Positions 28,935 through 41,368 of a stretch of 64,000 bases of DNA are shown one piece after another (position 1 is the stretch's first letter; each line of letters begins with the position of its first letter). The position numbers and the translations under genes were made by a program. Location: contig CP070896.1 of NCBI GenBank assembly GCA_017084465.1, positions 2,097,001 to 2,161,000 on the forward strand, read 5' to 3'. This stretch comes from Lacrimispora xylanisolvens (GTDB taxonomy: Bacteria > Bacillota > Clostridia > Lachnospirales > Lachnospiraceae). The notes beneath the pieces are model-generated. The model was not told the origin of the DNA. It did not search any database and saw only the letters and a list, made by a program, of their open reading frames with translations.

Positions 28935-29586
28935 ATATCGTCTGGTTGAGCCTATGAACGCTACCGGTTCTATTGAAACCAGAACTTATCTGCGCGGACG
29001 TAAACCTTCTTTGAGCCAGGAGGATATTCAAAATATCGAGCAGCTGATTCAAAAACTTCCGGACATTTAATCATTGAAACTCTAGATCTTTCTGTTAGTG
29101 ATGAGACCGTTTGTAAAGCAATTCAAAAACTTGACTATATTAATAAAAAGAATTCATTTCATGCTCCGGAGCAGGAGCAGCCCCGAAGCAAAAAAAGAGG
29201 CACTGCTGGTAACAGGTCAAGCCGGAATGCGATATAAGCAATCTGGTCTTTCATGATGAAAATGGTGTCAATACCGATAGGACACGACAATATACGCGTG
29301 CTTTGGGAGGACACTTGGACCAGAATTCGCTAATCATTATGGATAATATGCGTTCTCATCATGTAAGAACGTAAAGTTTATTCTGGAACAATCCGTATTT
29401 CATTATCTTTATCTTCCACCACATTGTACGGTTTTAGATCAAATTGAAAAACTCTGGTCAAAAGTCAAAGCTTTTCTTCGCAAGGCAAAGGTACGAAATG
29501 CGAAAGAACTCCCTGGCACCATAAAGAATGTTTCTGCAACAATCAGCGAATCGGATTGTCAGGGGTGGGTTCGTGCGTGTGGATAA
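28935..29586 (+). pseudogene. IS630-family transposase remnant
   Basis: Plus-strand fragments in several frames resemble an IS630/Tc1-type transposase: an N-terminal HTH stretch (GSIETRTYLRGRKPSLS), VSDETVCKAIQKLDY, then the DDE part (LDQNSLIIMDNMRSHH, YLYLPPHCTVLDQIE and KLWSKVKAFLRKAK). Stops and shifts occur throughout. No clear end repeats were found. It separates the 21-29 kb sub-operon from the upstream polysaccharide genes. The rest of 28849-29781 holds nothing recognisable. Confidence 0.78.
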
Positions 29587-29781
29587 ATGCATTAATCTGC
29601 TGGAATGCCATAGACAACTGTAAAAAATAATTTATTAGAGTCTCTTTGTAAAGGCTTCCTTGTAACACAAAAAACCAGATCTATAGCTAAAATTCCTTTT
29701 TCCCATTTAAATGTACCTTTTCTCTTTAAAAACCGGCAAGAATGGGAACAAAGCAAATCCTATATGCCGACATAATTTAAA

Positions 29782-31689
29782 TTATTTATTCTTATTGAAC
29801 AATCTATGCAAAAAACTACCTTCATACGACGGAATTTGCTGTTGTTTTATTTTTCCTTCTTTCCACTGTTTAATTTCTTCCTGCATTTTTTTGATTTTTT
29901 CGTCTCTTTCAGCAATGTCCTCAATTAACAAACCCACATGAATTTCACTTTTTTCCAATTTCTTATAAACTATCTTTAGATGATTATCACGTTCTTTAAT
30001 ATCTTTATATATTGTAGCTAAATGATTATCACGTTCATCCAAATCCTTATGCAGTGCCTTCAATTGAACATCCCGTTCATCAATTTCTCCATGTAACAAT
30101 TTTATATGATTATTATAGTGTGTCACATTTTTACGCAAAACCTGAACTAAACCATCATGTGAAAATTCGAACTGCCATTCCCCAGAGATCATTATCGTAT
30201 CAGCTCTCTCGCATGGCAAATCAAACTCCACACTGGGTTCCAAACTCATAATATTTCTATATCCGCCCAGGCTATCTTCTCCCTGATTATAAGTTAAGGC
30301 ATTTAAATCCACTTCGAATACTTCACTACCATTTATACAGCTAATCTGATCAATTCTCAAAGATACTTTTCTGCTTCTGGCAATATACCATCTCAAACGT
30401 TCTTTTGCAGTAAATGATACAGTAAACACAAATTGAAATCTACCATCTTGTGTATAGATTTTTTGTTCTGCAACCATTTCATAATGGTCACCTTTTAAAG
30501 TCAAAAGTGTAGTATAGTTAACTAAAGACGGCTTCAATTCCCAATTTTTCTTATAATACTCCGTAAAAAATTCATAATTTTTACGGAGCTCGCTATCGAA
30601 AGAATCATGAATATTCTTCGGTTGCTTTTTCATAATACAATCAATAATCTCACCCATTTCTGCAAACGATTCTGGAAAATATAAATTCTGACTTCCATAA
30701 ATCTTTGTAAGTTGAGGCAGTATATTGTAAGTATCAATAGGGCTTGTACTGAACTTCTCATATATTTTGTTTAGAAAAATTATTTGTGTCTCATCACCAA
30801 AAAATAATCTCTCATGTAGTATTTCATCTGAAGCACCATAAGAAATTACAATCCGTTTTTCATGTGGAGCCCCATCTTCATAAAAGCGCAGGACTTCCCA
30901 TGGAATATAACTTTCTTTATAAATTTTTTGCTCTACGCTTCTGTATTTCTCATAATTTTGCTCTCCCGGATGGGGTTTGATAGTAAAATCATATCCGCTC
31001 AGTTTATCAGCTAATTGTTCTAACAAATATTGTTCAAGCTCTACAGAAATGCAGTGATACATCTGCAAATAATATGCATCGAAAAAACAAATCTGCTTAA
31101 TTGTCTCCGCACAATCCTCTCTTGGAAAAATGCATTCCAACTTTGAAACATATCTTTCCCTAAAGTCTTTTTGCTTCAGAACTTCCTGCATCTTTAAATC
31201 CCTAATCTTTATATCCTTATCATTTTCCGAAACACTTGCATCCATCAGCCAAACTTCATCAATGCTGTTGATATCAAACGCTCTTCCTTGAAACCACTCT
31301 TCATGGTAATTAATTTTAATTCCATTTTTAATATTTACATTCGACAAAACGCCTTCATCTGTTATTATACATTTAGCCCTTTTACTTGCCTTCTCTAACA
31401 AATAAAAACTGACAAATTCTTTTCCTAGAATATGAAGCTTATCCCCGTCATGGAATTCTATTAAGTCAAGCTGCTTTGTAATATTCTCAAATACCTCTTT
31501 ATGTGTATGGATAGAAACCACATCGTTCCACAAACCGCTACTTTTAATTTGGGGATAGCATTTCATTAAATTTGTTACATGATCTAGCAGAATCAGTGTT
31601 TTATTCTGAACCAAATCTTTATATTCTGTCTCCAATAAATAAATAATAATCAGTAAATGAAAAACAGACGTTGCACAAAAATAAATCAT
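29782..31689 (-). CDS. GT52/polysialyltransferase-like glycosyltransferase with C-terminal coiled coil
   Basis: Within residues 1-380 are the three signatures of bacterial sialyltransferase-type GT-B enzymes: an acidic-acidic-Gly motif (D111-E112-G113 in ITDEGVLSN), an HP motif (H240-P241 in KPHPGE) and a Ser-containing segment (VISYGAS, about 281-287). Residues about 385-525 are a beta-rich domain without a name I can give. The last stretch (about 525-610) is a coiled coil built from 14-residue units (ERDNHLATIYKDIK and near-copies, five in a row). Such enzymes transfer sialic acid or other sugars from CMP donors. The adjoining relic of a CMP-sugar synthase supports this, but the donor is not proven. 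The ribosome site is weak. Confidence 0.68.
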   Translation of the reverse strand: MIYFCATSVFHLLIIIYLLETEYKDLVQNKTLILLDHVTNLMKCYPQIKSSGLWNDVVSIHTHKEVFENITKQLDLIEFHDGDKLHILGKEFVSFYLLEKASKRAKCIITDEGVLSNVNIKNGIKINYHEEWFQGRAFDINSIDEVWLMDASVSENDKDIKIRDLKMQEVLKQKDFRERYVSKLECIFPREDCAETIKQICFFDAYYLQMYHCISVELEQYLLEQLADKLSGYDFTIKPHPGEQNYEKYRSVEQKIYKESYIPWEVLRFYEDGAPHEKRIVISYGASDEILHERLFFGDETQIIFLNKIYEKFSTSPIDTYNILPQLTKIYGSQNLYFPESFAEMGEIIDCIMKKQPKNIHDSFDSELRKNYEFFTEYYKKNWELKPSLVNYTTLLTLKGDHYEMVAEQKIYTQDGRFQFVFTVSFTAKERLRWYIARSRKVSLRIDQISCINGSEVFEVDLNALTYNQGEDSLGGYRNIMSLEPSVEFDLPCERADTIMISGEWQFEFSHDGLVQVLRKNVTHYNNHIKLLHGEIDERDVQLKALHKDLDERDNHLATIYKDIKERDNHLKIVYKKLEKSEIHVGLLIEDIAERDEKIKKMQEEIKQWKEGKIKQQQIPSYEGSFLHRLFNKNK

Positions 31690-31908
31690 ATATTCTTGTC
31701 TGATGTACTTAGAAGCTAAGATACATGCTTTCCCTTCCTTTTAGATTTATGATTCCTTCTTTAAAAGTGAAATCGTACTCCGGTCATTCTAACTTCCTAA
31801 TAATCATGATGGCTTCTAAAAGCTGTTTCCTATATTCATGCTTTTGGGATAAGCAGCCTCATAATAAATCTTATATCTAAGCCCCAGTAGTTTCACCGTC
31901 ACTATTTC

Positions 31909-32493
31909 CTAATTATCTTTATGTCCAATTATTGCAACCAAACCATCTGAATGAACATATAAATCGCCACTAAACGGTCTCCCGCAAGAATGCAATTCGT
32001 GAATGGGGCTGTGTTTCCGGCTACTGTCCTGCCCAGTTATGTGTTTTCCAGACCATTATTTCATCAACTTTGTCTTCCCAACGAGTTATCCAACTTTCCA
32101 TCTCATGTTTGTTATATCTGTCTGAACAAACAAAAAATTTAGATATGGTCTCTTATCTTGTGATAAATTGCAAAGCTGCTCTAATGCTTTTTACGTTGTC
32201 CTGAAATCAATATTTTTTCCATGCATCTTTAAGAAGATCTCTTCATCATCCAAAAAATGACTAATTTTTACTTCATCTAACAAGAGTATGATATTAGAAA
32301 AAGCATAATCATCCAACAAGTATCCTGTGGTACTGATGCATGTTCTCACTTGAGGATATGTGGTTTTTACATATTGCAATTTTTTAACCAGTTCTTTATC
32401 CAAGAGAGCCTCACCAAATCCACAAACTGATAAAACATCAACCCCTCCTCGGATGCTTTGGTCCAATATTTCTTTAAACAAACCAAATTGCAT
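31909..32493 (-). pseudogene. Radical SAM/SPASM-type protein relic
   Basis: The longest open piece (32493-32191) resembles a radical SAM barrel (VDVLSVCGFGEALLDKEL, KKLQYVKTTYPQVRTCISTTG), but the CxxxCxxC cluster that should precede it is absent. Further pieces in other frames continue the homology (WITRWEDKVDEIMVWKTHNW) to CGRPFSGDLYVHSDGLVAI, typical of a C-terminal SPASM domain, ending near 31909. At least three shifts are needed. From 31690 to 31908 I see no gene. Confidence 0.62.
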
Positions 32494-32498
32494 TGTCC

Positions 32499-32642
32499 TT
32501 ATAGGTTTTGTTCTTTTTTCTCGTGGACATACTCAATCGAATGAGCTAGCAATGGTTTTCCTGCTAGCATCCTTATATTTTTATTCTTTATTCCTTTAGA
32601 ACCACTCCTAGCCGATATAATAGCTAAAATCTCATTATTCAC
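32499..32642 (-). pseudogene. neuA: Acylneuraminate cytidylyltransferase (NeuA-like) N-terminal fragment
   Basis: GTG at 32642 begins VNNEILAIISARSGSKGIKNKN, here quoted in parts: the CTP-binding ARSGSKGIKNKN loop followed by GKPLLAHSIEY. This is the start of CMP-sialic/legionaminic/pseudaminic acid synthases. Only about 47 residues remain before a stop, and the next bases belong to the radical SAM relic, so an internal deletion has fused two genes. It implies the locus once made a CMP-activated nonulosonic acid. Confidence 0.7.
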
Positions 32643-32824
32643 AACATGAGTTTTTTCCAACTCAATCACCTCAATTGTATACAATATTTTCTAAACTCGT
32701 GATATATCTCATAGTCGCGAAAACCATATTTTCTATATGTTCGTGTATATTTTTTTATTACATTTAATCAAAAAAGCCATTACCTGCGATAATTAAGTAT
32801 ATACACATTGCTTTTCCCAGTAAG

Positions 32825-35572
32825 CTATTTCCTAATTTTATGGTATATCCATTTTAAAGTATTATAGCTCGATTTTGCAATGTGATAAAGCGATTTATGG
32901 CGGTACAGTTTGCCTCTTACCCTGAACTTTACCTCTCCCAAATCGCCACATAACAATATTAAAAGCCACCTTCGCACTCTTCCATAGGAATTATAATCAA
33001 TTTTATTTATAGTTCCTGCCGTCATTCTGTGAATCAAACCATTCCAAAACTTTTCAAATCCTATTTCGTTTCCAAGACCCATATCGTCTTCAAAATGCGT
33101 TTCGGAAAAAATGGAACGGTCAAACGGACTTGAATAGGCTAGATAATAGTCAAACGGTATGCTTGCATAGTGATTACGTATCAGTAATTTTCTGTTATAA
33201 TCTCCAAAATGTTTCACCATATCCCGGACAAATGCCAATGCACCTTCCTGCATAAAATGAACTGCATAATAAGTGCCGCTATCAGCCTTAAAGTCCTCGA
33301 ATTGAGGAACTGCGTTCCCATCCAAGAATTCATATCCAATGCAGGAACCGGACAATTCGCTCATAAGAAGTTCCCTTGCTATCCCACTGATATAGGGGGT
33401 GAAGTCATAGAAACAATTAACTTTTACACCTGATTTAAGCTCACGCTGGTATGCTTTATCCAAACAGGTATGAATATAATTTGCCGTAATATCATAACCA
33501 AAATTTTCCTTCAGCACAGCCTCGCCTCTTGCACTATACCCCATGTCAAAGGTTGCTGCCTTACCCGAAAATTGCGTATCAAAACATCGAGCAAATTTTC
33601 CCTTAAATTCTTTTGTTTTTTTCTCATCATACAGTTCTGTTGCAACCAGTTCAGAAATCTTCAGAAAATTCTCACGGCTTCCTATAGGTCTGTTATAATC
33701 GATTCCTATTCCTCTGCATAGCTTTTCTAATGTTCGCTTCTCTTGTGTCTTGATAACTGGGTCAATTATACCAAACACAACCTCAGGCAGAATATCAACA
33801 CCATTAAAACAGTTCATCAGGTTATAGCAGTCCCCTTTTGACTGGAGCATTAACGGCATTAATGCCTTTCTCGACATATATGTGTAGTGCAAGTTTGTCT
33901 TAACATTAAATATTTCACTTAACATTTGATATGCCGCTTTTGTTAGATAGCCATCTCTCGCCATAAAATGCAAGTTCTCGTACTGCTCTCTTTTTGTCTG
34001 CTCAATCAGCCATCTGGCCACCGCATATATATGCATCCCTAAGGTAAAATAACCAATATTATACGGATTTCCATTAAAATCACTGTCTTGGTCATATAAA
34101 ACAAATGGATAATCATATAGCTTATTGGCACACACGGCCATCATGCATCGAATTCCAAATAATTCTTTCGCATCATAGTTCTGTACAATACCGCATCTAG
34201 ACTCAAACATATTTGTAAAAAAGCTTCCAGAGTATATCTGAGAATTCCAATTATTAAAAAGTTCTTCTGCACGAGGAAGATGATATGACACAATTCCCTT
34301 ATCTCTTGCATTAATAACATCCGTCGCCATATTATCACCGATATGTATGATCTCGGATGACATGCAATGCATTTTCTTTATTACATATTTATATAAGTCT
34401 CCAGATGCTTTCGTCTTTCCACAGCTGCTTGAAACAAAAACATCTTCCTGAATAAAACCATTCTTCTTAAGGAGCTGCTCCACAACTTCAACTGGCAAAT
34501 ACATATCCGACGTATATACGACACGCTTACCAACATATCTTGCCAAATCATAAAGCTCTTTTCCAGTTTTTCGTTGATAACAATACTGCAATTCCAGTTC
34601 AACTTCTTTTCTCTTTATATTTTCAATCTGCGGTTTTAGCAGCGAGCAACGTTGCTCAAGTTCCTCATAAATTTGATTTAATGTTACATCCTGCGCTAGG
34701 CTGCGCTTGCTAATCCTATCACGTGCGCACATTTCTGCAGACATTCTGAGTTTTTGGAATCCAATTCCATCTGTTGTAGGAATAATTGAATTAACATATT
34801 GTTCCAAGACAATAAAAAGGTCCGTTGGATATAAGAAAGGTCTTAGAAGAAGCGTATCGAATACATCAAAACTGACAACCTTCACTTCTGGATTTAATAT
34901 CCCCTCTTTGATTTTCTCAAAATAAAGTGGATTCTCAACTTTTACGTAACGATTGGTAAAGTAATCCCTATTTTTTTTCACATATTCTGAATACGGGAGT
35001 TCCGAAGTCTTCCTGTAATAATAGTTATTTTTAACGCTTGTAAATCTGTTTGCCACGCGAAAAATCTGGGCATTTATCTGTCTGCCCAGTTCTTCTTCCG
35101 TGCCACAATCCATATTTATCTTTTCTAGCACTTCAAGCATAAGCTGTTTTTTGTATAGTTTATTCCATAAAATATCCCATGAATAATCAAGATTTCCTAA
35201 TTTTGAATAAGCCTTCTCTATCTCATGGCCCTGCAAAAACAGTTCATTTTGATTAAAGGTCCGATTTGGAAAAAATATTTCCTCACCTATTTCCTCTAAG
35301 TATTCTCCCGCAACGACCTCTGCTCCAGACTCTGCCCGATCTATAAATATACGGCAATAGTCAATGCCTATCCTGTCATTCGAATGTACGAACAACACAT
35401 ATTCGGCCCTGCTACCAGTCAGAACAGGACAAAGCGCAACCTTGGAAACCGGGCTTTCAAGTACAACGGTTTCGATTTCCTTATAAGACTGTAACCTTAT
35501 AGATTCCAGGCACTGCTCTTTTCTCTCTTTACATTTATCATCAATTAGGATAACTAATATTTTAGAATTCAT
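32825..35572 (-). CDS. Three-domain protein: GT2-like, HAD-type and ARDGYL domain
   Basis: A 915-residue intact gene with AGGAAATA upstream. Residues 1-200 resemble a GT2 domain (ILVILIDDKCKERKEQCLES; YVLFVHSNDRIG). Residues about 230-430 are a HAD-type hydrolase: motif I FDVFDTLL (D236), VVYTSDMYLP, and motif IV IGDNMATDVINARDKG. Residues about 500-880 form a domain with FMARDGYLTKAA (about 534-545), YMSRKAL, TFDMGYSARGE and ELLMSELSG. The same pattern occurs in the protein at 45533-46864, so this is a repeated family of the locus. The function of the third domain is unknown to me; a role in building or modifying the polymer, possibly as transferase or phosphatase, is inferred. Confidence 0.75.
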   Translation of the reverse strand: MNSKILVILIDDKCKERKEQCLESIRLQSYKEIETVVLESPVSKVALCPVLTGSRAEYVLFVHSNDRIGIDYCRIFIDRAESGAEVVAGEYLEEIGEEIFFPNRTFNQNELFLQGHEIEKAYSKLGNLDYSWDILWNKLYKKQLMLEVLEKINMDCGTEEELGRQINAQIFRVANRFTSVKNNYYYRKTSELPYSEYVKKNRDYFTNRYVKVENPLYFEKIKEGILNPEVKVVSFDVFDTLLLRPFLYPTDLFIVLEQYVNSIIPTTDGIGFQKLRMSAEMCARDRISKRSLAQDVTLNQIYEELEQRCSLLKPQIENIKRKEVELELQYCYQRKTGKELYDLARYVGKRVVYTSDMYLPVEVVEQLLKKNGFIQEDVFVSSSCGKTKASGDLYKYVIKKMHCMSSEIIHIGDNMATDVINARDKGIVSYHLPRAEELFNNWNSQIYSGSFFTNMFESRCGIVQNYDAKELFGIRCMMAVCANKLYDYPFVLYDQDSDFNGNPYNIGYFTLGMHIYAVARWLIEQTKREQYENLHFMARDGYLTKAAYQMLSEIFNVKTNLHYTYMSRKALMPLMLQSKGDCYNLMNCFNGVDILPEVVFGIIDPVIKTQEKRTLEKLCRGIGIDYNRPIGSRENFLKISELVATELYDEKKTKEFKGKFARCFDTQFSGKAATFDMGYSARGEAVLKENFGYDITANYIHTCLDKAYQRELKSGVKVNCFYDFTPYISGIARELLMSELSGSCIGYEFLDGNAVPQFEDFKADSGTYYAVHFMQEGALAFVRDMVKHFGDYNRKLLIRNHYASIPFDYYLAYSSPFDRSIFSETHFEDDMGLGNEIGFEKFWNGLIHRMTAGTINKIDYNSYGRVRRWLLILLCGDLGEVKFRVRGKLYRHKSLYHIAKSSYNTLKWIYHKIRK

Positions 35573-35649
35573 GGTATATTTATTTCCTTATCTTGGTTCA
35601 TATGTATATCCGGCAAATATCTCGCAGAATTTTTTTTGAAAAGCCACTA

Positions 35650-37339
35650 TCACTGAAAGATCTCTCCTAACTCTTTCACTAAAGATGCTTCAATTATTTC
35701 TGCAGTATCACGATTCTCTGCACTAACAGAAAGATATACTTTTAATTTTGGTTCTGTCCCAGATGGTCTGATTACTATAGAAACATTACTCTCTAGCAAA
35801 TACTTCAATACATCGGATTTTGGAAGTCGATTTATACCTTTAAGATAGTCTTTCACTTCAATAACTTTCATATTACTGATCTGTTTTAAAGATGTTCCAC
35901 GTAATTCCTGCATAATTTTCTGCATTTTCTTTAATCCTTCTGAGCCTTCAAAGGTATAGCTATGTAATGTATTTAAGCAATATCCATACTTCTTATATAA
36001 TTCATTTAGCACATCTATCAAATCGATTCCTTTCGTTTTGTAATATGCAAGCATTTCACATATCAACAAAGAACCGCCTACAGCATCTTTATCACGTACA
36101 TACCCACCTGTTAAATAACCGTAGCTTTCTTCAAAACCCAAAATAAAACGTTCCTCTTCTCCAGCAGCCTCTAAAAAACCAATTTGTTCACCTATAAACT
36201 TAAAACCAGTCAACACCTCAATAACTTGTACATTATAGTCTTCTGCAATCCTTCTTACCATATCAATTGTAACTATGGTCTTAACAAGAATAGGATTGTT
36301 TGGCATTTTTCCAAGAGCAATTCTACGTTTGCATATAAAATCCAGAAGGAGCATTCCCACTTCGTTCCCACTTAAAAGTAAATAATTTTCGCCTTTACGT
36401 ACAGCAATCCCCACACGGTCACAATCTGGATCTGTAGCTAAAAGCAAATCACTCCCTAACTTTTCCGCATCTCGTAACCCTAATGCTAAAGCTTCTTCTA
36501 TCTCAGGATTTGGATAGGGACATGTCGGGAATTCCCCATCTGGTTTTTCTTGCTCTTCTACTACAGAAATATTAGTAAAACCATTATCTTTTAATATCTG
36601 TGTTACACATTTTAATCCTGAGCCGTTTAAAGGAGTATATACAATTGAAACCCCTTTATCTGTCTCATCTCCGCAAAGTGTTTGCAGTGATACTGCTTTG
36701 AGATACTCCTTGACTACTTCCTCTCCAATATAGGTGATCTTTTCCTGCGACAACGCCTCTTCAAACGATAATTCTCTGACATCTGCAAAAATGTCCAAAA
36801 CTTCTATTTCAGCCAGAATAGAATCCGCTGTTTCCGTAGTAATCTGGCACCCGTCACTTCCATAAACTTTATAGCCATTATATTGTGATGGATTATGACT
36901 GGCAGTAATTACAATTCCTCCCGCGCATTTTAAATATCGGACGGCAAAAGACAAAGAAGGGGTTGGCATTAATTCCGGATAAATGTATACATGAATCCCG
37001 TTTGCTGCAAATACTCCAGCAGCCACTTTTGCAAATACATCTGATTTTATCCGGCTATCGTAAGCAATCGCGACAGATGAAGAATTTATTTGTTTCTTTA
37101 GGTAATTGCTATACCCCCTGAGTGGCTTTAGCTACTGTATAAATGTTCATTCGATCAGTACCTACTCCAATAATCCCCCGCAGACCACCTGTTCCAAACT
37201 CTAGATTTTTGTAAAAACGATCAAAAATTTCTTTTTCAGATCCCTTTATAATATCCAACTCTTCTATTAAATCTTTATCAGCTAATTTCTTATTTCTCCA
37301 TCTGTTCCACTCGTTTATAATCTTCTCGTCCATTACCAT
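35650..37339 (-). pseudogene. pgm: Phosphoglucomutase/phosphomannomutase, one frameshift
   Basis: The N-terminal 76 residues from ATG 37339 (LEFGTGGLRGIIGVGTDRMN) stop at a G5 run (37114-37118). Removing one G gives TQGYSNYLKKQINSSSVAIA and runs into the rest, total 562 residues. The serine-phosphate loop is TASHNPSQYNGYK, the metal loop DPDCDR and the sugar-binding loop GFEESYGY; the C-terminal phosphate-binding segment is RPSGTEPKLK. It interconverts hexose 1- and 6-phosphates, feeding GDP-mannose synthesis by the adjacent manC. All active-site motifs are preserved, so the shift may be an error. Confidence 0.88.
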
Positions 37340-37456
37340 TTCAATCCTCTTTCCTATTTAAACTAATTTTTAATAACAAAACACTTAACGTGCAAATGCA
37401 AAACTTGACCTGCATTTGATTATGGAAAGATAAAACGCGAGATTTATACTAAATAA

Positions 37457-38774
37457 TTAATAATCAAATTCATATTTTTGTTTATCATGGACACTAATAT
37501 CTTTACCTAATTGAACCTCAATCATATTCAATTCAGTATCAGCAATAATTGTATGTCGACAACCAGCTTTTATCTTAATTACATCTCCACTCTTTACGAG
37601 TTGTTCCACTCCATCCACAACAACACGACCCTGACCAGATATTATGGTCCATACCTCATCTCTCCGCTCATGGCTATGATAATTCATATGCTGGTCCGGT
37701 TTCAAGGTCACTCTAATACTCATACTTTCATCTTCTATGTCCAATACCCGAAAATTCCCCCCAAGATTTCTCCGCAAACATAACCTGTTGGTCAATTTTA
37801 TCCACGTATGGTTTAATATAACTAGACTGCTCTTTATCTGTCACAATAATTCCCTCAGGACTTGCCGCAACAATAGTATCTTTTAATCCCATACATAAAA
37901 TGGGAACATCAAGCTCATTAATAACATGAATATTTTTACAAGTATCATTCAGTATAACATTACCTATACTAGATTCCTCCATAACCTCAGTAAGAGTATT
38001 CCAAGTACCTAAGTCTTTCCAATCACCAGAAAAACGCATGACATGAATATTGTTTTCTTTTTCCACTACAGCATAATCAAAACTAATTTTTTCCAAAGTC
38101 TCGTATTTTGAATACAAATCATTATAATCAATAAAATCAATAAGTTCGTGTGCTATATCTAACACATATTTTAACTTATAAGCAAATACCCCACCATTCC
38201 ACAACGCTCCTTGGCTGATATATTCTTCCGCAGTTTTCACATCTGGTTTTTCTTTAAAGGAGACAACTTTACTAATTAACTCTTTAGATGAAGGGATAAT
38301 ATAACCGTATTTCTCACTTGGATAAGTTGGTTCCATTCCCATTAAAACCAAATTAGCTTCTCCTGTTTCAGCATATCTCCCTAACTTTTTCAAAGTCTCA
38401 AAATAGCCATTTTCAACATACGGATCTACTGGACATACTACCACGGCTTCTTCTTCAGAGATACCCTTTATATCGTGTAGGTAAGCCGTTGCCAAAACAA
38501 TTGCTGGAAATGTGTCCCTTCTACAAGGTTCTACTGATATACCCACCTCATCTCCTAATTGATTTTGAATAGCTGATACCTGCGTTTTTGAGGTTGCTAT
38601 TGTGATAATAGCATCCTTGTCTGATTTACGTATCTGGTGATATATCCGCTGTACCATAGATTCATATTCACTATTTTGATTTTTAAATATCTTTATAAAC
38701 TGTTTTGATCGAACATCATTAGAAAGTGGCCACAGCCGCTTTCCTGAGCCACCAGATAATAATACAATATTCAT
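37457..38774 (-). pseudogene. manC: Mannose-1-phosphate guanylyltransferase (type II, cupin tail), one frameshift
   Basis: ATG 38774 follows AAAGGAC. The nucleotidyltransferase domain has LLSGGSGKRLWPLSND, FKEKPD and LWNGGVFAYK. The frame breaks at a G6 run (37757-37762); dropping one G joins AEKSWG to NFRVLDIED and continues into the cupin domain (MNYHSHERRDEVWTIISGQG). The reconstructed 438 residues is usual for ManC/AlgA-type enzymes, which make GDP-mannose and may also isomerise mannose-6-phosphate. Gmd, the next enzyme of the pathway, lies 1.5 kb upstream in the same operon. Confidence 0.9.
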
Positions 38775-38918
38775 ATTGTTTATGTCCTTTCTTTTAAATG
38801 ATGTAGAATCAATTTCTGCTTGAGTTACTAAAATAAGCATTCTAAATCATTTGTAAATAATCAAAGTAGTAATGGAAGACAATCTTTACTATATAAAAAG
38901 CGTAATCACGATAGAATA

Positions 38919-39811
38919 TTATAATTGTAACTTAATCTGATCTAGTCCTAATACTTTTTTTACACAGGTATTATCAAGTAAAATACAATCAGCCCGTTCA
39001 GCCGTAAATATAGTATTATCTTCATGCATTGATATCGGTATAATTAAGTCACTACTGCAGTTATAATTTTGTGCTATTCTTAAACCAATCTCATACTTAG
39101 AAATGACTTCGTCGCCAGATATATTTAATACATTTGGTATCTCATGTGAATATCTTTCTGCCAAGTCTACTAATATATTTGTAGCGGTATTAAAATCAAG
39201 TGCTGTTTTATATGCATCTTTAAACATCTCAATTGATTTACCCCCACAAATGGTCTCTACGATTATGTCATAAAAGTGCTTTTTTTCTTTCAAAATACTT
39301 TTACCTATCAAAAATGGAAATCTTACTACATTATATCCATAGCCTAATACCAGCGCTTCCGCTAAAATTTTATTTTTTCCATAAGCGTTTACTGGTTGTT
39401 TTAGTGCATTTTCATCAAACTTAGTGTTCAAGTTGCCTGGCGCATAGACCATTTCCGTGGAGGAATAAAATAAACACTGAACATTATCAAGTGTATTCAA
39501 AAAATCAGACAAAGCGGTAATATTGATATTCCAAGCTATTTTAGGATTAGCTAATACTTTATCAGGTGCATGATATGCTGCCAAGTATATGACCTTTACA
39601 GCTTCACCTTTATCCAAAATAATTCTATTTAGATTGACAATATCTTCATGGTTAGTTATATCACATTTAATCCATAAAATTCTATCATTTTTTTATTAAC
39701 AAGATCAATTTTCATATCAGCTGCAATGATATTTTCTGTTGTTTTTTTTCCAAAATATTTTTTAATTGTATAAGATCCTATATATCCATTTGCTCCTACT
39801 ATAAGATACAT
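38919..39811 (-). pseudogene. NAD-dependent epimerase/dehydratase (SDR), one frameshift
   Basis: From ATG 39811 the Rossmann start MYLIVGANGYIGSYTIKK is clear. An A7 run (39688-39694) appears one base short; restoring it joins VNKK to NDRILWIKCDITNHEDI, giving 297 residues. LFYSSTEMVY supplies the Ser/Thr and AYGKNK the Tyr-xxx-Lys of the extended SDR active site. Placed between gmd and manC it may reduce or epimerise the 4-keto product of Gmd (for example to GDP-rhamnose or GDP-6-deoxy-talose); the exact sugar cannot be read from sequence. Confidence 0.8.
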
Positions 39812-39891
39812 TCTTTATTATTACAAAATATAATTCTTTTTTGCTTTTCCTTTCAATTTTATGAAATAATCAATTATCATTTCTTTAACTA

Positions 39892-40253
39892 TTAATTATT
39901 GTATATATCTTTTGAACCATCTGGTAATTCTACTCCGATGTCATACATTGATACCATAATTGTATTTTCAATAAATTTAAATGTGTGTTTCTGATAAGGT
40001 GAAATCATAAACATCTCACCTTCCGAAAATTTATATGTTTCTATAGTATCATTCATTTCTAAAGTTAATTCAAATCTACCTTTAACAACATAAAAGCTTC
40101 ATGACAAATTTTATGATAATGTCCACCTCTTACCGAATTGATATCTGAATATAATATATTAATTTGCTTCCAGCCATCATGAACTAATTGCACTAATAAA
40201 CCTGTCTCATTTTTAAATTTAAAATCCGGTTCCAAAATTTTTATCATATTCAT
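39892..40253 (-). pseudogene. Cupin (WxcM/FdtA-like sugar isomerase family), one frameshift
   Basis: The first 62 residues from ATG 40253 include INSVRGGHYHKICHEAF, a cupin metal/substrate motif. A one-base loss at an A4/T4 run (40092-40095) breaks the frame; restoring it continues YVVKGRFELTLEMND, SEGEMFMISPYQKHTF and ends at 39892, total 120 residues. Relatives include dTDP-6-deoxy-hexulose 3,4-isomerases and RmlC-like cupins. Next to gmd it probably acts on a GDP-6-deoxy-4-keto-hexose or is a small sugar-binding cupin. Confidence 0.72.
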
Positions 40254-40325
40254 TCCTCACCATTATAAAATACAACACCTATTATACACATAGAATAACT
40301 ACATTTAATTTATTTTCTACATAAT

Positions 40326-41358
<1,033 letters not shown>

Positions 41359-41368
41359 ATTTATTCTC

